64,000 nt of DNA from Dendrocalamus latiflorus (GCA_017311315.1 CM029640.1:29627917-29691916); one strand, 5' to 3'; numbered from the stretch's first letter, positions 23,568 to 34,412 are shown. Notes: a model not told the origin generated them from the sequence alone. Made by a program: numbers and translations.

Positions 23568-26500
23568 ATGGGAGAGGCAGGAGGGGAGGTGAAGAAGGGG
23601 GAAGAGGCGGTGAGGGTGCTGGTAGTGGACGACTCCCCCGTCGACCGGAGGATCGTCGAGCTGCTCCTCAGGAACTACAAGGCCGGCGCCGCCACCTTCC
23701 ACGGTCAGAGACAGCTCCCTCGTCTCGCCTACCCGTTTCTTGATTAGTCTCTCACTTCTCCGTGTGCTCTGTTTCTCGCTTGAACCTTCTCGGCATGTGT
23801 GTTTTTGGCTTCTTGCTGCGCGTGAGAGCCGCTATGTTATTCTCGTATGCTCCTGCAAAGATGGATTGCTTTGGTTCGTGTTGCTTAGCAGCTCGTGCTG
23901 ATACGTACGTTTCTACGTTCTTCTTGCACTTGCAGACAGTGTCAGTTTTGTCTTGGTGGTCCTAGCTAGCTTCCGTCTCTTGCCTCTGTTCACCTTCTCG
24001 AGAGGAGAGGATTGATGATTAGATTTGATAGCATAAGAATAGCAGCCCTGTCTATAATCCTTACCAATCCAATCCATCTTTGACCGTGTTCTCACCGTGG
24101 TGTTTATATTCTCGCGATTCATTTATCCATTTCATTCACTCATCTGCGTTTAATTAGCTCTGTTCTTGCAACGGCGCGTTCATGTGGTTTATTCAAATTT
24201 AATCCCCCGCAGTTTTGTGCGCATTCCTTAGAGTTGCAATCTAATCTGGTTAGCTGATACTCCTTCCGTTCCTTCAGTTACCGCCGTCGACAGCGGCAAG
24301 AAGGCGATGGAGCTCCTGGGGTCGAGGGATTCATCTTCTGCAGCTGCCGACGCTAACGTGAGCCCCTCCCTCCCTCTCTCATCGTACTGAAACGGCCAGA
24401 CTCATTGGCGTTTATGTTCTTTTGGATTTTTTCAACAGATTTTGATTTTTTTTAGTTTCTCCTAATAATTATTATTTATTAAATTAATAAATTATAGTTA
24501 AAAATCATGAGTCCTAGGACAAAAGAACGCCCATAGCCGCAAGCAATGCCGTATTGCCACTTGTTACCATGTACAAGTGCAAGTTCAACTGTGCATGTCT
24601 GAATCATTAAACATGCATGAGACGCCTCAGCCATCAGAACTCAGAAATCAACCAAACAGCCAGGAAATTTGCAGTACTGATGCACACACAAACAAGACAC
24701 AATGTCCATTCTTTTCAACCCTGCATGGCTAGCTATGTTCAAAAGTCATGTGGTTTTTGACTTTTGGCTGTAGTTTTTGATTGATTGCGAGAGAGATTGA
24801 GAGGGTAAAAGGCATTGATGTTGAGAAGCTACTTCGTTCAAAATGGCTCCTGTAGTGATTCCTACAAACGGCTTATAAAAACCACCTTAAGAAGTCACTT
24901 CGTTCAAAAACCAGTTTCTAAAAGGCAAAAGTTGTTTAGAACAGGACCATGCTTTTCCCAAATAAACAGATAAGACTGCCTTTCTACCATAGTTTTCGAA
25001 GCGGTTTATCGAGACGGTCTTTTCAAAACAACTTATCAATTTATCATCATTCGATTTGTTTGTACAAGTACTTACACTATGGCCAAAAGGTATCAGCCGC
25101 AGCCGAAATGAATACAGCCGTATGTCAAGCTCCGTACATGCCTACCTTAGATGCAAGACTAAAGCTACTTCTATCTCTCTCTTCCCACTTGGAATAGATA
25201 AATGAATACCACCTTATGGCTCATGGCTTCTGAGCAAACAAGTGGGATGATTTTTCCGTCGTTTTTTTTGAAGCGGCTTATTGGGATAATTTTTTCGAAA
25301 CGGTTTATCGGTATTCGGTTCGTTCATATAAACGCTTGTGGTAGAATCAAAAACTATCAACCACAGCAAAAAAGAGTACACATTTTATTTGTACCTGACT
25401 GTCACAGCTATTTAAGAGAATTTACACAACTTGTTTCAGCCCAACATCTCACATCAAGCTCTTTATATGTCCAAGAGAAGTTCATTACTGGGAACTGGTT
25501 ACAGTACAATGAATGACTAGGCTGAAGCTGTCTGATAATTGCCATACTACTAGTATGCTAAATATAGATGGTACATGGAGTAGTGTATTGAATGAAATTT
25601 AATTTTAGTTTGCAAGAAAAAAAAAGAATAGATGAACCCGAGTATCAAAATAGGCCGCCTTGACAATCCTTTGCAGGAGCTAACCGTTGATATCGTGCTC
25701 ACTGACTACTGCATGCCGGAGATGACCGGCTACGATCTTCTCAAAGCCATCAAGGTAATGCAGCTTCTTTTTTGCCTGCAATTTGTTCTTGCTTGTTTCG
25801 GTCGAATTGGAGACTGATGAATCTCTGAATTCCCAGGCGTTGAGCTCTCCAAATCCGATCCCGGTCGTCGTCATGTCGTCGGAGAACGAGCCCCAGCGGA
25901 TCAACAGGTGAAATTCCTCGCCTTTCCCATCATTCCGTGCAAAGCAGATGCTGTGTGTGTGTGTGTATAATAAGTAGAGTACGTACTCATAAAAACACTT
26001 CTCAATGTGTAAGCATTTTCCTATACACGCACGACTGCACGAGAAGAAAGCTGCTTTTTTTTTGCCCTCTGGCTATGTACGGAGCATTGTTTAATCCCTT
26101 TCTTAAAGCTAGATTTGCGCAACTTGTCAGAGAAAAAAAAACTAGGGGCCTGTTTGGTTCATGACCAGAAGTTGCCTAGCCACAAGTTAGGCGTGCCACA
26201 GTTTTTAGGTAGCTGTTTGGTTCACTGACGCAACTGTGGCATGCCACACTTTCTTAGCACCCGGCCCCACACGTCATAGACTCAGTTTCTTGCCAAACTT
26301 TGCCACAAGTGTGGCTTCGATTTTGTTAGCCACACTTTCTGTGGCAGCCACACATTGCCTAAGTTTAGGCATGGCAAGCTTAGGCACCAACCAAACAGGC
26401 CCTAGATTTGTGTTGTACATGAGCACTAACGGGTCCACCGCCTCTTTGATAAAAGCAGATGCTTAACAGCGGGTGCTCAAGATTTCATTCTGAAGCCTCT

Positions 26501-26675
26501 CAAGATAAAAGACGTACAGCGCCTGCGAAACTGCTCCAACGCCAGGCCGAAGGATGCCGACGCTGAAGCTCACTGCAAGAGCTTGAGCAGGAGGAAGCTG
26601 CCTTCTTCGGATCACACCGCCAAGAAGGCCGCTTCGGAGCAGAGAATGCACTTGACAGGATTAGCCATGGCATGA
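23568..26675 (+). CDS. Type-A cytokinin response regulator
   Basis: Five coding exons (23568-23703, 24278-24357, 25677-25754, 25837-25907, 26459-26675), all with GT-AG borders and matching phases, give 193 aa. This is a single receiver domain in the His-to-Asp cytokinin phosphorelay. The sequence shows VRVLVVDDSPVDRR (acidic pair D21, D22), the phospho-acceptor D82 in VDIVLTDYCMPEMTGYD, S112 in VVMSSENEP and K134 in DFILKPLK. There is no GARP/Myb output domain, which makes it type-A (a negative-feedback regulator), not type-B. The tail after about residue 140 is basic and Ser/Ala-rich. The ATG was chosen because the frame upstream adds only MLVLFGER from the leader. Three introns carry MITEs or simple repeats. 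The family is certain; which rice paralogue it is cannot be decided here, so no symbol is given. Confidence 0.93.
24728..25390. mobile_element. Two hAT-type MITE copies in intron 2 of the response regulator
   Basis: 24728-24947 has GTTCAAAAGTCATGTGG..GACTTTTGGCTG at the left and CTAAAAGGCAAAAGTTGTTTAGAAC at the right, resembling the 9039/9424 family in reverse. 24950-25115 and 25235-25385 share GAAGCGG(T/C)TTAT, CGGTTTATCG and GGTATCAGCCGCAGC / AACTATCAACCACAGC words with the sequence at 31335-31530. Together they account for much of this 1319-bp intron. Confidence 0.5.
26145..26401. mobile_element. MITE in intron 4 of the response regulator
   Basis: The outer ends GGGGCCTGTTTGGTTC and ACCAACCAAACAGGCC are inverted. 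Inside, TGCCACA and TGTGGCA words recur (CAACTGTGGCATGCCACACTTT, CACAAGTGTGGCT). CTA on each side may be a 3-bp duplication, as for PIF/Harbinger elements. It lies between the exon 4 donor (25908) and the exon 5 acceptor (26458) and does not alter the coding frame. Confidence 0.65.
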
Positions 26676-26768
26676 CTCTCCCCCATTTTCTCTCTGTTCC
26701 GTCATGACAAACAGTACCAGCATACCGCGGTGTTCATCGGTCTTACGTGCTGTTTGATCCCTCTTCAG

Positions 26769-26912
26769 GTGCTGAATGCCTCTAGCATCGGGCTGCCACG
26801 CTGCTTCCAGTTCCTCTTCAAGTTCATCTTGCTCGCGTACGCGATACTGTGCCTGGGGGAGCTCCTGCACAGATGGTCCAAAGGCTGCTTCCTCTCCCTG
26901 TGGTGCGCATGA
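26769..26912 (+). CDS. Alternative last exon of the response regulator with a membrane-spanning tail
   Basis: Exon 5 contains a usable donor after K-D140 (GAC|GTACAG at 26513/26514), and CTCTTCAG|GTGCTG at 26768/26769 is a good acceptor. Joining them keeps the frame exactly and gives a 187-aa isoform. Its tail is VLNASSIGLPRC followed by the hydrophobic run FQFLFKFILLAYAILCLGEL, then LHRWSKGCFLSLWCA and a stop. The hydrophobic helix (about residues 153-173) would tether a receiver domain to a membrane. That this 48-codon frame starts exactly at an acceptor in phase is unlikely by chance. Isoform use is inferred and no transcript evidence is available here. Confidence 0.62.
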   Translation: MLNASSIGLPRCFQFLFKFILLAYAILCLGELLHRWSKGCFLSLWCA

Positions 26913-27299
26913 GAATCGATAAAATGTCGAGTGTAACCAAGGCTGCAACCTTGATTTTCGTACTGTAACTCAGGCATGAGGAGCTCTTCCTCCCCCTCTA
27001 TATTTCAACAGACATGCAGCTCTCTTAGGTAGATCATTTCTTCTCGAATATTCTAACCGGGGTTCTTGGGCATTGTTTGCTGGGAGAAGAACCTCTTGCA
27101 GATATCCTCCCTTTGCTCATTGTATAAAAATACATGATCTGAGTGGGTATCTGATGTCGTTTTTAATCCGGATATCGTTTTGATACGCTGAGGCAATCGT
27201 CCAGAGAAGCTTCCCCTGCGTTTTCTTTGGGCGGGTGGACGCAGAGTGCACCTGCTCTGCACCTCACACCACATGAAAGAATTAAAAGAACAGCATGAG
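26913..27299. other. 3' flank of the response regulator
   Basis: Contains an AATAAA-like GATAAAATG near 26918 and AT-rich sequence consistent with a 3' UTR. No further coding exon is seen. Confidence 0.35.
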
Positions 27300-27440
27300 T
27301 TAGCAGCCAGCGTTGCATCGTAATCTTATATTGGAAAATTAAAATTGTCTGACGATAAAGTTGTACCCGTCAGTTCAGTCTAATCTTTGTATAACCATGT
27401 TGGCCACGTGATTTTACATATTTCACCAATACAACGACAA
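27300..27440 (+). repeat. Direct repeat, copy A (unoccupied)
   Basis: GTTAGCAGCCAGCGTTGCATCGTAATCTTATATTGG.. through TTTGTATAACCATGTTGGCC to TTTCACCAATACAAC is repeated at 27951-28620, where two MITEs interrupt it. Copy A carries neither insertion. Confidence 0.75.
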
Positions 27441-27950
27441 TCTTCTCACAGATAATTTTACAAAACGGAATCGCTAAAGAACCGAAAACCGTTGAATTAT
27501 TTTTGGAAACAAACTAATTTCTAACCTTACTATTTGCCTGAAGATTCGTGCTCCAACTGGCACCATCTTCTTCTTCGGTGACGATGGCTACAAGTTAGGA
27601 TGGGGTTTTCACCAGATTAAGACTCAGGCGAGGCGGCAGAGACATGACCATGGCTGCTGTGGCACCACCGGCCGCTGGTTTGGGGTAGGGCGGCGGGCCG
27701 CTGGTTTGGGGTAGGGCGGCGGGCGGCGGGAGCGAGAAGAAAGAAAGATGTTAGAAGGCAGCGGGAGCATGATAAAAGAAAGATGATAGAAGGCGACGGG
27801 CAGCGATTGCAAACCTAATGGCGGTAGCCATCGGAGGTGGGAAAGGAGGGCGGGACAGATGAGATAGAAAGTGTGGCAGCAACGCCCGCCGGGGGGGGGG
27901 GGGAGCAATTAGGAGGCGGGAGGTGGCGATAGAAAGGAAGGAGGAGACAA
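27441..27950. other. Sequence between the direct repeats, GC-rich, no gene recognised
   Basis: A 26-bp unit beginning CCGCTGGTTTGGGG is tandemly duplicated at 27672-27697 and 27698-27723, and an imperfect G-run lies at 27890-27903. A minus-strand frame (27624-27908) is Pro-rich low complexity and not a recognised protein. Confidence 0.4.
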
Positions 27951-28045
27951 CATAAGTTGATAACCAGTGTTACATTGTAACCTTATATTAGGAAAATTAA
28001 AATTATATGATAGATAAAATTGTAACCGCCAATTCAGTCTGGCCC

Positions 28046-28314
28046 TGATCAACTCGGCTTCGGCTTCTGACTTCTGGCTTATTTTTCACTATTCATAAGT
28101 TTCGTCTTTTTCTGAACTTTTGGCTTTTCGTTGAGCTTTTTTGCCGGTTCTTTTTTTCCCGTATTTGTTTGTATTATACGTACTGGGCTAACATATTTTT
28201 TTATTTTTAAATTTAATTATGCTAAATAAGCCTCTGTCAGCTACAATGCTTTTTTCAGCCAGCTACAGTGCTTTCAGCCATAAGCCACGAGCTTTTCAGC
28301 CGAACCGATCACCA
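28046..28314. mobile_element. hAT-type MITE, CGGCTTCTGGCTTATTTTTCAC family
   Basis: From CTCGGCTTCGGCTTCTGACTTC to AGCTTTTCAGCCGAACCGATC. Two further copies lie side by side at 49726-49987 and 49993-50225. It is absent from copy A of the surrounding repeat. Confidence 0.65.
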
Positions 28315-28330
28315 CCCTAATCTTTGTATA

Positions 28331-28526
28331 GGTCCCGTTTGGCACAGCTCTAGCTCCGAGATCTATGCTGGATCTGTAGTTTGTTGACTAAATTAAAATG
28401 ATTTAAATATTTTTATTTAATATATAATATAAATGAAATGAGTCATGTAAATACACTTAACATGCCTGCACCTCTAGATCCAGAATTTCCTAGAGCTACA
28501 GATGACCAACTCTGCCAAACGGGGCC
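28331..28526. mobile_element. PIF/Harbinger-type MITE with 3-bp duplication ATA
   Basis: Ends GGTCCCGTTTGGCA..AGCTCTAGC and AGAGCTACAG..TGCCAAACGGGGCC are inverted. ATA flanks both sides (28328-28330 and 28527-28529). The empty site TTTGTATAACCATG is preserved at about 27387-27399 with one ATA. Confidence 0.8.
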
Positions 28527-28739
28527 ATAACCATGTTGACCTGACCATGAGATTTGACATATATATTTCACCAGTACAACATCAGAAACTTCCAAAAATG
28601 TACATGAACAATAGTGATGAGAAATTCTTTCTATGGCAAATAAAATTGTTATATGAGAGATCATGCACTAGGTCAAATATGTGTTCATGATGAATAATTA
28701 GTAATTTAGTTAAGTTAAATTTGAATTTTAAAATAGTTT

Positions 28740-30480
28740 CAGAAAACTCAAATTTGCTATCAGTGTTCCTGGTCGGACCACCCTGAGAACGGTGGTTTGA
28801 TCGGGGTCCCGAGTGACCGGATTTTGGGAGCGGTCAGATTGGGAAAGTGGTATGACTGATTTCTTGTTGACGATTGCTTTTTTCAGAGAGTGTATTTTGG
28901 TGTTAGTCGCCTGTGATCGGACCAATCATGCATGATTGGTGGTTGGACCGGGATGAGTTTGCCAGTGTGACTGGCATTGAAAATGTGACCACACTGGATA
29001 GCTAGTCAAACCAGCCAATGGTTGGCGGTCTGGCTGTGGTGCAGTCAGGCCAACGTGGGAACAGTGGTAGACCGGTGGTTGCAGCTAGAGATCACAGTAA
29101 GTTGAGCTGAGTCAATTTGAGGTTGGTGATAGCTATAACGGTTTGTGATGCATTGCATCTTGCATAATTTTGGCTAACGTGAGAAAAGTGTATAGAACTT
29201 ATACTTGATATGGTTATTTGGTCTTTGGATGTGCAGGAGGTTTAAAGAATATAGTTGTCGGTGACAGTGAAGCGGGACTAGGCGGGAGGCTGAGGTCTAA
29301 AGCGGTCATGTAATTTCGAGTGAGGATATGTGGCTCAAGCGAGAAGCACAATGAAGACAAGGATTGTAAAGAGGCGAGTTGATATATAGTGTGCCAAGTG
29401 ACGAGGCCTATGCATGAGAGACGGTTTGGAGGAGTCCAAATGCCTGAAGACATAACAACCTTCGGTACTATGGGTTACGTGTCAAAGTTTGGGGAGATAC
29501 TTTGAGATGAAGATAAATATAGAGTTAAGGAAAGGTGCCCAAAAGTTTCATCGAGGGTATTTTGGTAATTGACCAAATACTGGGTTTGTGCCTTGATCAA
29601 AACTACGGCGCGGAGAGGCGTAAAGGAGAAGCGGTTTAGGTGAAAGAGAGATAGAATTGACAAATAGTTTGGTCCTATTAGGATTATGCAGGTTATTTAA
29701 AGAGAAGGAGATGAGGCGGCAGATTCAAGGATTCTAAGATTTAGTCTTTATTCTACCACCTTGTCTCTTTCCATGGTAGTGAGATAGGAAAAGGTGGTAC
29801 TTTGACTACACCTTGTAATCATCTATGATATATATAAACCTCATCCTCCAGTGTAATAAATCAAATATTTGTCTTAATCAAGTTTTTATTTGTGTTCTTG
29901 CTTGGCTTTTGCTTATTCTTAAGCTAGATTTGTTATTTCAGGTTCATGAGAGTTCTAGCCTAATTTCTTACTTAAATTACTTTGCTAGGATATGTAAGAA
30001 TAGATCTAAAAGATCTCATGTCTTAGATCCTCCCGAGCAAAAAGTAATTTGAGATTTGAGATTTTGTTGTTCTTGCAAACTAGATTTGATTATCTTTAAT
30101 TTGTTGAACTTGAGCCCGAGAACCTTATGATTCTTGATTGGTTTTATGGTTTTATTGCTTTCAATAAGTCTAATGCAAAATTTAGAAGTGTTGGGATAAG
30201 AATTGGACAAGTTCTTAAGATTTGACCTTTTAACATGAGAAGTTTTCAGGTCTGAAAACGAAGTACTGATTGGACCAATTCTAGACCTGTGGTTAAACCG
30301 ACCTACTGGTGTGATCGATCGTAGGTTGGCGGTCTGAGCAGCCCTATGCAGGAGGCTGATAATTTTAGTAGCTTTCTAGGTTTAGTTTGTATAACCGTGT
30401 TAATGTGCTCTAAACTTAATAACTATTACTTTGGTTCGAGCGAAAATTTTCAATACTTCTAAGATAAAATTTCGAAAATC
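28740..30480 (+). mobile_element. Copia-type LTR remnant, plus strand
   Basis: The left half is rich in GGTCGGACC / GGTCAGATTG / CGGTCTGG words, as in the LTRs at 16741 and 47266. Further right are TTCGAGTGAGGATATGTGGCTCAAG, a TATATATAAACC region near 29830, and a CTTGCTTGGCTTTTGC leader. No gag or pol follows, and exact ends could not be fixed. Short frames inside are not genes. Confidence 0.5.
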
Positions 30481-30759
30481 GTTCTCCACATTTTGATTAC
30501 TAGCGTCCGTCCTACGTTGCAGCCTCACAGGAAGCTCATGCGAAGTTACCAGAATATATTGATTAATTGGCATGAGAAAAAGAGCAGACAACCTCAGGCT
30601 AGTGTGATTCTCTGTCCTATAAAAGATTTGGTTGTTCCATACGAAGAATACGAGTCAGGCAGAGGCAAGGCGATTGGCCGGAGAATCATGCAAATCTACT
30701 TAGTAACTAGCTGCATAAGCGCGACGCCATGCCGCGCTAGCTACCGTGTGGACTGAAGT

Positions 30760-31060
30760 AAAAGAGACGGTAATTCGCGAGGAGTTTCTTAAAAAAAATT
30801 GAGGACACGCAGGTAATTTCGAGAAAACCGAATGCCTTTTTTGTAAAAAAAATCGAGGACCTATAAGGATCTCTACGTAACTAAACGAGGACCCCTACGT
30901 AATTTTGGAAAGCCGCGGGGTGCTATCCAACAAAGGATACGCAATTTCGGTGAAGTGGAGGGTGCTTTTCGGGAAAAAAAACCTGATAGGGATCTTTTTG
31001 CGAGAACGAAGGACCTTTACGCAACTTTGAAAAACGCAGGGACTTTTTGAAATAAAAGAT
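30760..31060. repeat. Degenerate repeats of a GAGGACC..ACGTAATTT unit
   Basis: Five to six loose copies of a 40- to 50-base phrase such as GAGGACCCCTACGTAATTTTGG, GGACACGCAGGTAATTTCG and GAAGGACCTTTACGCAACTTTG, separated by A-runs. No open frame spans them. It looks like the edge of a transposon family I cannot name. Confidence 0.5.
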
Positions 31061-31950
31061 GACGTGGACACGCTCATAACCAGGAAACTCCTCGGCTATA
31101 ATATAGGTATTATTATTCATGCAGCGCAGAGTACGAAGACCTCGCGAACACTTGGACTTGATGGCTGCAGTGAGGAGAACGTAGCAGTGGAAGCCATTGA
31201 ATGGGACGCAGTAGTCCAAACCAAAGCCTCGCAATTAAGCATTCCAGGACCAGCAGCACTAGTAACCGTATGTGCAATGACGTTGGATCTCCATGGCAAT
31301 CGTACCTCGGATAGCTATCTTTTCGGTTACAATTAATAGATTATAACTGTGGTTGATAGCTTTCGGCTCTAACGTGAGTATTTGTGTGAATGAACCGAAT
31401 GTCAATAAGTTGATAAACTTTTTTGAAAAAACTGTTCTAATAAGCCATTTTAAAAAAAACAATGGTGTACGAACGAACCGAATGTCAATAACCTGATAAA
31501 CTATTTCAAAAAGACAATCCTAATAAGCTACTTTAAAAAAACAATATAAAAATTATCTTGTTTGTTTAATCAAAGAAAGTCATAAATCATATATGGAAAA
31601 GAAAGGTCATACATACGATGTGCTTCAACAGCAATGGCAATAATGGCGGACAGAATGCGTTCAGCAAGGCCAAGCTGTGGGAGAATGGTCCTTCATAAGT
31701 GAGCGTACAAGTGAGCAGAGCAGGGAAAGAGATGGTGATCTGGGACGCAGGAAAGATCGACGAGCTTTTCTTCTGACTAATCTTCAAGAAAGTTGTTTGA
31801 GATATCCTTAGTGAATGGATACCTGACTGAGGCTGCCTCATGCCCAGTGCAGGGAAATTTCGTCTGGCCATCGCCGACGCAAGGATCTGAAAAGCGGTGG
31901 CCAAGGTGGACTGTTCACACATTTGATACCGAAGCACAATGTTTTAAAAA
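31061..31950. other. No gene recognised; MITE-like middle
   Basis: 31064-31336 holds a 90-codon + frame and 31587-31937 a 116-codon - frame, neither recognised. 31335-31560 resembles the MITE words of response-regulator intron 2 (GAACGAACCGAATGTCAATAA, TTTGAAAAAACTGTTCTAATAAGC). Confidence 0.3.
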
Positions 31951-32771
31951 ATTTTAGTCTTTGGACGTCGTTTTTTCAAATATAGCCCTATTCCTAAGCT
32001 CAATAGGTGTGACAGACGATATGTGTTACCTGCCGCGTCATTGGAGCTCAATAGGAGCTAGCAACCGTGGCATGCGACACGATTGCGGTAGACGAGGCGT
32101 GTGAGCAGGAGCCAGTAGGGCACACCGGCCGGCCGAGCTCCCCTGGCTTGGCAGGGTGTGCCAGCTCCTACCAAGCAATGGGAGCTTGGTTGGTGGGCAG
32201 GCTCAGCAGGGGAAGTGGGATCCTCAGGTGGTCGACCGCGATGACATGTCGACGTGACATGATGCGATGCCTAATTCTTGTTGTATTCAGGTGGGGATTC
32301 CGTAGCCATGTCAGTCGTGAACGTCTTGCTGGATGCATAAAATAGGTCGTGTCGCTCTCTGCCCTCTCATCTAAAGCCGCACACCTTGGTTTCTTTCTTG
32401 TCGAGTGAGAGAGTGGCGGGATACAAGAGAGAGACAGAGAGAGAGAGTAGAAGGCCAGTTTATAATAATTTTTCGAGGTGGTTTTACTATGATTTAGGAG
32501 ATTTCATAGTTAGAATGAGTGTAGAACCGGTGAAGATTTTCAAGAAAAGGTATGTTTCATTCACATGCGAGTAATGTGCTTAATATGTCATTAGCGTAAT
32601 AGTGGTTTGGTAGTGTGGAATGCGCTTGGTAACTATGTTTAGTTGACGGATGTGTTTTGTAATTAGCCATGTTTAGGACATTTTAGTGGCAATAATAATG
32701 ATTTTTGTAAATAGCTGAAGAAATACACACCGTTATTTTTAGTGTTTTCGGTGCATTCGTAATTTAGGAAA

Positions 32772-32778
<7 letters not shown>

Positions 32779-32859
<81 letters not shown>
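32779..32859. repeat. (TA)n microsatellite
   Basis: About 40 TA units ending at the left border of the MITE at 32860. Confidence 0.95.
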
Positions 32860-32861
<2 letters not shown>

Positions 32862-33083
32862 CAAAATAACAGGTGCACCATGGTGCCCAAGCTCCATAAT
32901 TAAAATTTTCCATCCATGATTAATACTTTCCATCCATGATTGATTCCTTTCCAAATTGATGCCTTTTCGAATTAATGAATCTTAATAGGATTACCTAATA
33001 TATTGCACCTGCACGCATCTAAAAGCAATCTAACGACAGAGAGGCTTGGTGCCCGGGCACCATGGTGTCCCATTTCAGTATCC
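32860..33083. mobile_element. Micron-like MITE inserted in a (TA)n tract
   Basis: Left GGCAAAATAACAGGTGCACC..ATGGTGCCCAAGC and right GCTTGGTGCCCGGGCACC..ATGGTGTCCCATTTCAG are inverted repeats, with (TA)n on both outer sides. Micron elements of rice are known for targeting TA microsatellites. Family identity here is inferred from this context only. Confidence 0.55.
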
Positions 33084-33097
33084 TATACACACACACA

Positions 33098-33184
<87 letters not shown>
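33084..33184. repeat. Compound (CA)n/(TA)n microsatellite
   Basis: About 25 CA units interrupted by TATATA, then about 22 TA units. Frames that cross it (for example 33003-33497 +) are artefacts of the repeat. Confidence 0.95.
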
Positions 33185-33186
<2 letters not shown>

Positions 33187-33399
33187 CAGAATTTTATATA
33201 TGTTATATGTGTGTGTATACCTGTATACATGCATATAAGGACATGACCATCGACATAATTGGTAGCTCAGTTATGTACATGTGCATAATTATTTTGTGTT
33301 ATCCTAAGTTGCATTTGGCATTTGTGTTTATATATGTATGTATATATGTGTACGCCGACACATTATTTTCTATATTGCAGGAAATAGATACTGGTGACA

Positions 33400-34080
33400 G
33401 CCATGAGCGTGGTATGTTGTTGGACCCATCTCGAGATAGGCAGCATCGTTGTCGGACATGGTTGAGTGGTGACGGACGGGGTCCTCAGGAGAACTAGCCT
33501 TTCAACGATCACTACTCTCCAGTTCTACGGTGGGCTGGATTGCTGCCCATAGCAAGGATGATGCACATTGTACACACATTCGTGTTGGACTCGCGCGCTT
33601 CTGTCGGCAATCGTTGATCGGTGGAGGCTAGAGAGCCACACATTTCACTTTCGGTGGGGAGGAGATGACCAGGTCGCACCATGGTTCCACCCACCATATC
33701 AGCTAATTGGAAGGCATGTCTACTGCACAGATTTAGGCATCCCATTCTAGACAACATCCAAGGAGTGCCACATTTGTGGCTACAACAGTATAAGCAATAC
33801 CCAGTAGACGTGTCTCCAGAGGTTATGAGGTCCCACCTAGATGCTTACTTGCTCTTTATGTTCGGGGTGGGTCCTATTTTCTATGACTTAAGGAGATTGG
33901 GTGTACCGTAACTATATCCACCTCACTGAGTCTCTGGTCGACGACGAGCCTAATGAGGTCTTGCTATACAGTTGGGGCTTGGCTGTACTGTGCATGATCT
34001 ATAGGGGTTTCTGCGATGGCTCGCAGCGTTCTACTGGAGAGCTAATCCTTGCTTCAAATTCCACCACCCTTCAAATTCTC
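33400..34080 (+). pseudogene. Plant mobile domain protein fragment, broken
   Basis: The words WRLESHTFHFRWGGDD, then PPYQLIGRHVYC in one frame and VSPEVMRSHLDAYLLFMFG and YSWGLAVLCMIYRGFCDGS in others, follow the order of the plant mobile domain (the 'aminotransferase-like' region of MAIN/MAIL-related proteins and of some transposons). Frames change at least three times and stops interrupt, so no product is expected. Confidence 0.6.
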
Positions 34081-34412
34081 TAACAAAAAAAAAGCTCTAC
34101 CAGGTGCACTGCAAAATCGAGAGTGTGGAGGCATGAAGGCACGCCAGGTGAGCGCCGATGCAGAGCCGACAGTGTGGGCTAGGAGGCAAATCCCGATAAT
34201 GTCAAGCCAACGTGCCAAGATAATATGATTTTTTTACAACTACCAAAGCACAGGTATTCTTCGATTTAGCACAAAACAGGCTATATGGGGTGCACAGCCT
34301 ACGGCATTAGCACCTGCTGAGCCAGGGGAGCTCAGCAGGCCGATGGGCCCCATTGGCTCCTGCTTGCATGCCACGGTTGCCTGCTCCTGCCAAGCTCTAG
34401 TGGCATTACAGG

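Larger units (their letters stand above)
27951..28620 (+). repeat. Direct repeat, copy B, carrying two MITEs
   Basis: Matches copy A in three pieces: 27955-28040, 28315-28330 and 28527-28620. The pieces are separated by the hAT-type MITE (28046-28314) and the 196-bp MITE (28331-28526). Confidence 0.75.
31960..34400 (+). mobile_element. Plant-mobile-domain element A
   Basis: 32054-32160 (GCAACCGTGGCATGC, GCAGGAGCCA, GCCGAGCTCCCCTGGCT) is repeated in inverted form at 34310-34395 (AGCCAGGGGAGCTCAGCAGG, TGGCTCCTGC, GCATGCCACGGTTGC). A transposon with inverted ends therefore brackets the mobile-domain remnant at 33400-34080. The same architecture, much diverged, recurs as element B from 37780. 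A microsatellite/MITE block (32779-33184) lies inside. Confidence 0.6.

Noticed and set aside
23568..26912. Type-B response regulator or pseudo-response regulator
   Set aside because: No GARP/Myb or CCT domain follows, and the aspartate, serine and lysine of a true phospho-receiver are all present.
32779..33184. Endogenous pararetrovirus segment, because such segments in rice are often bounded by TA repeats
   Set aside because: The unit between the TA tracts is only 224 bp with inverted ends and no coding sequence, so a MITE explains it better.
32663..33497. Frames made of Ile-Tyr or Thr-His repeats, up to 164 codons
   Set aside because: Translation of (TA)n and (CA)n microsatellites.
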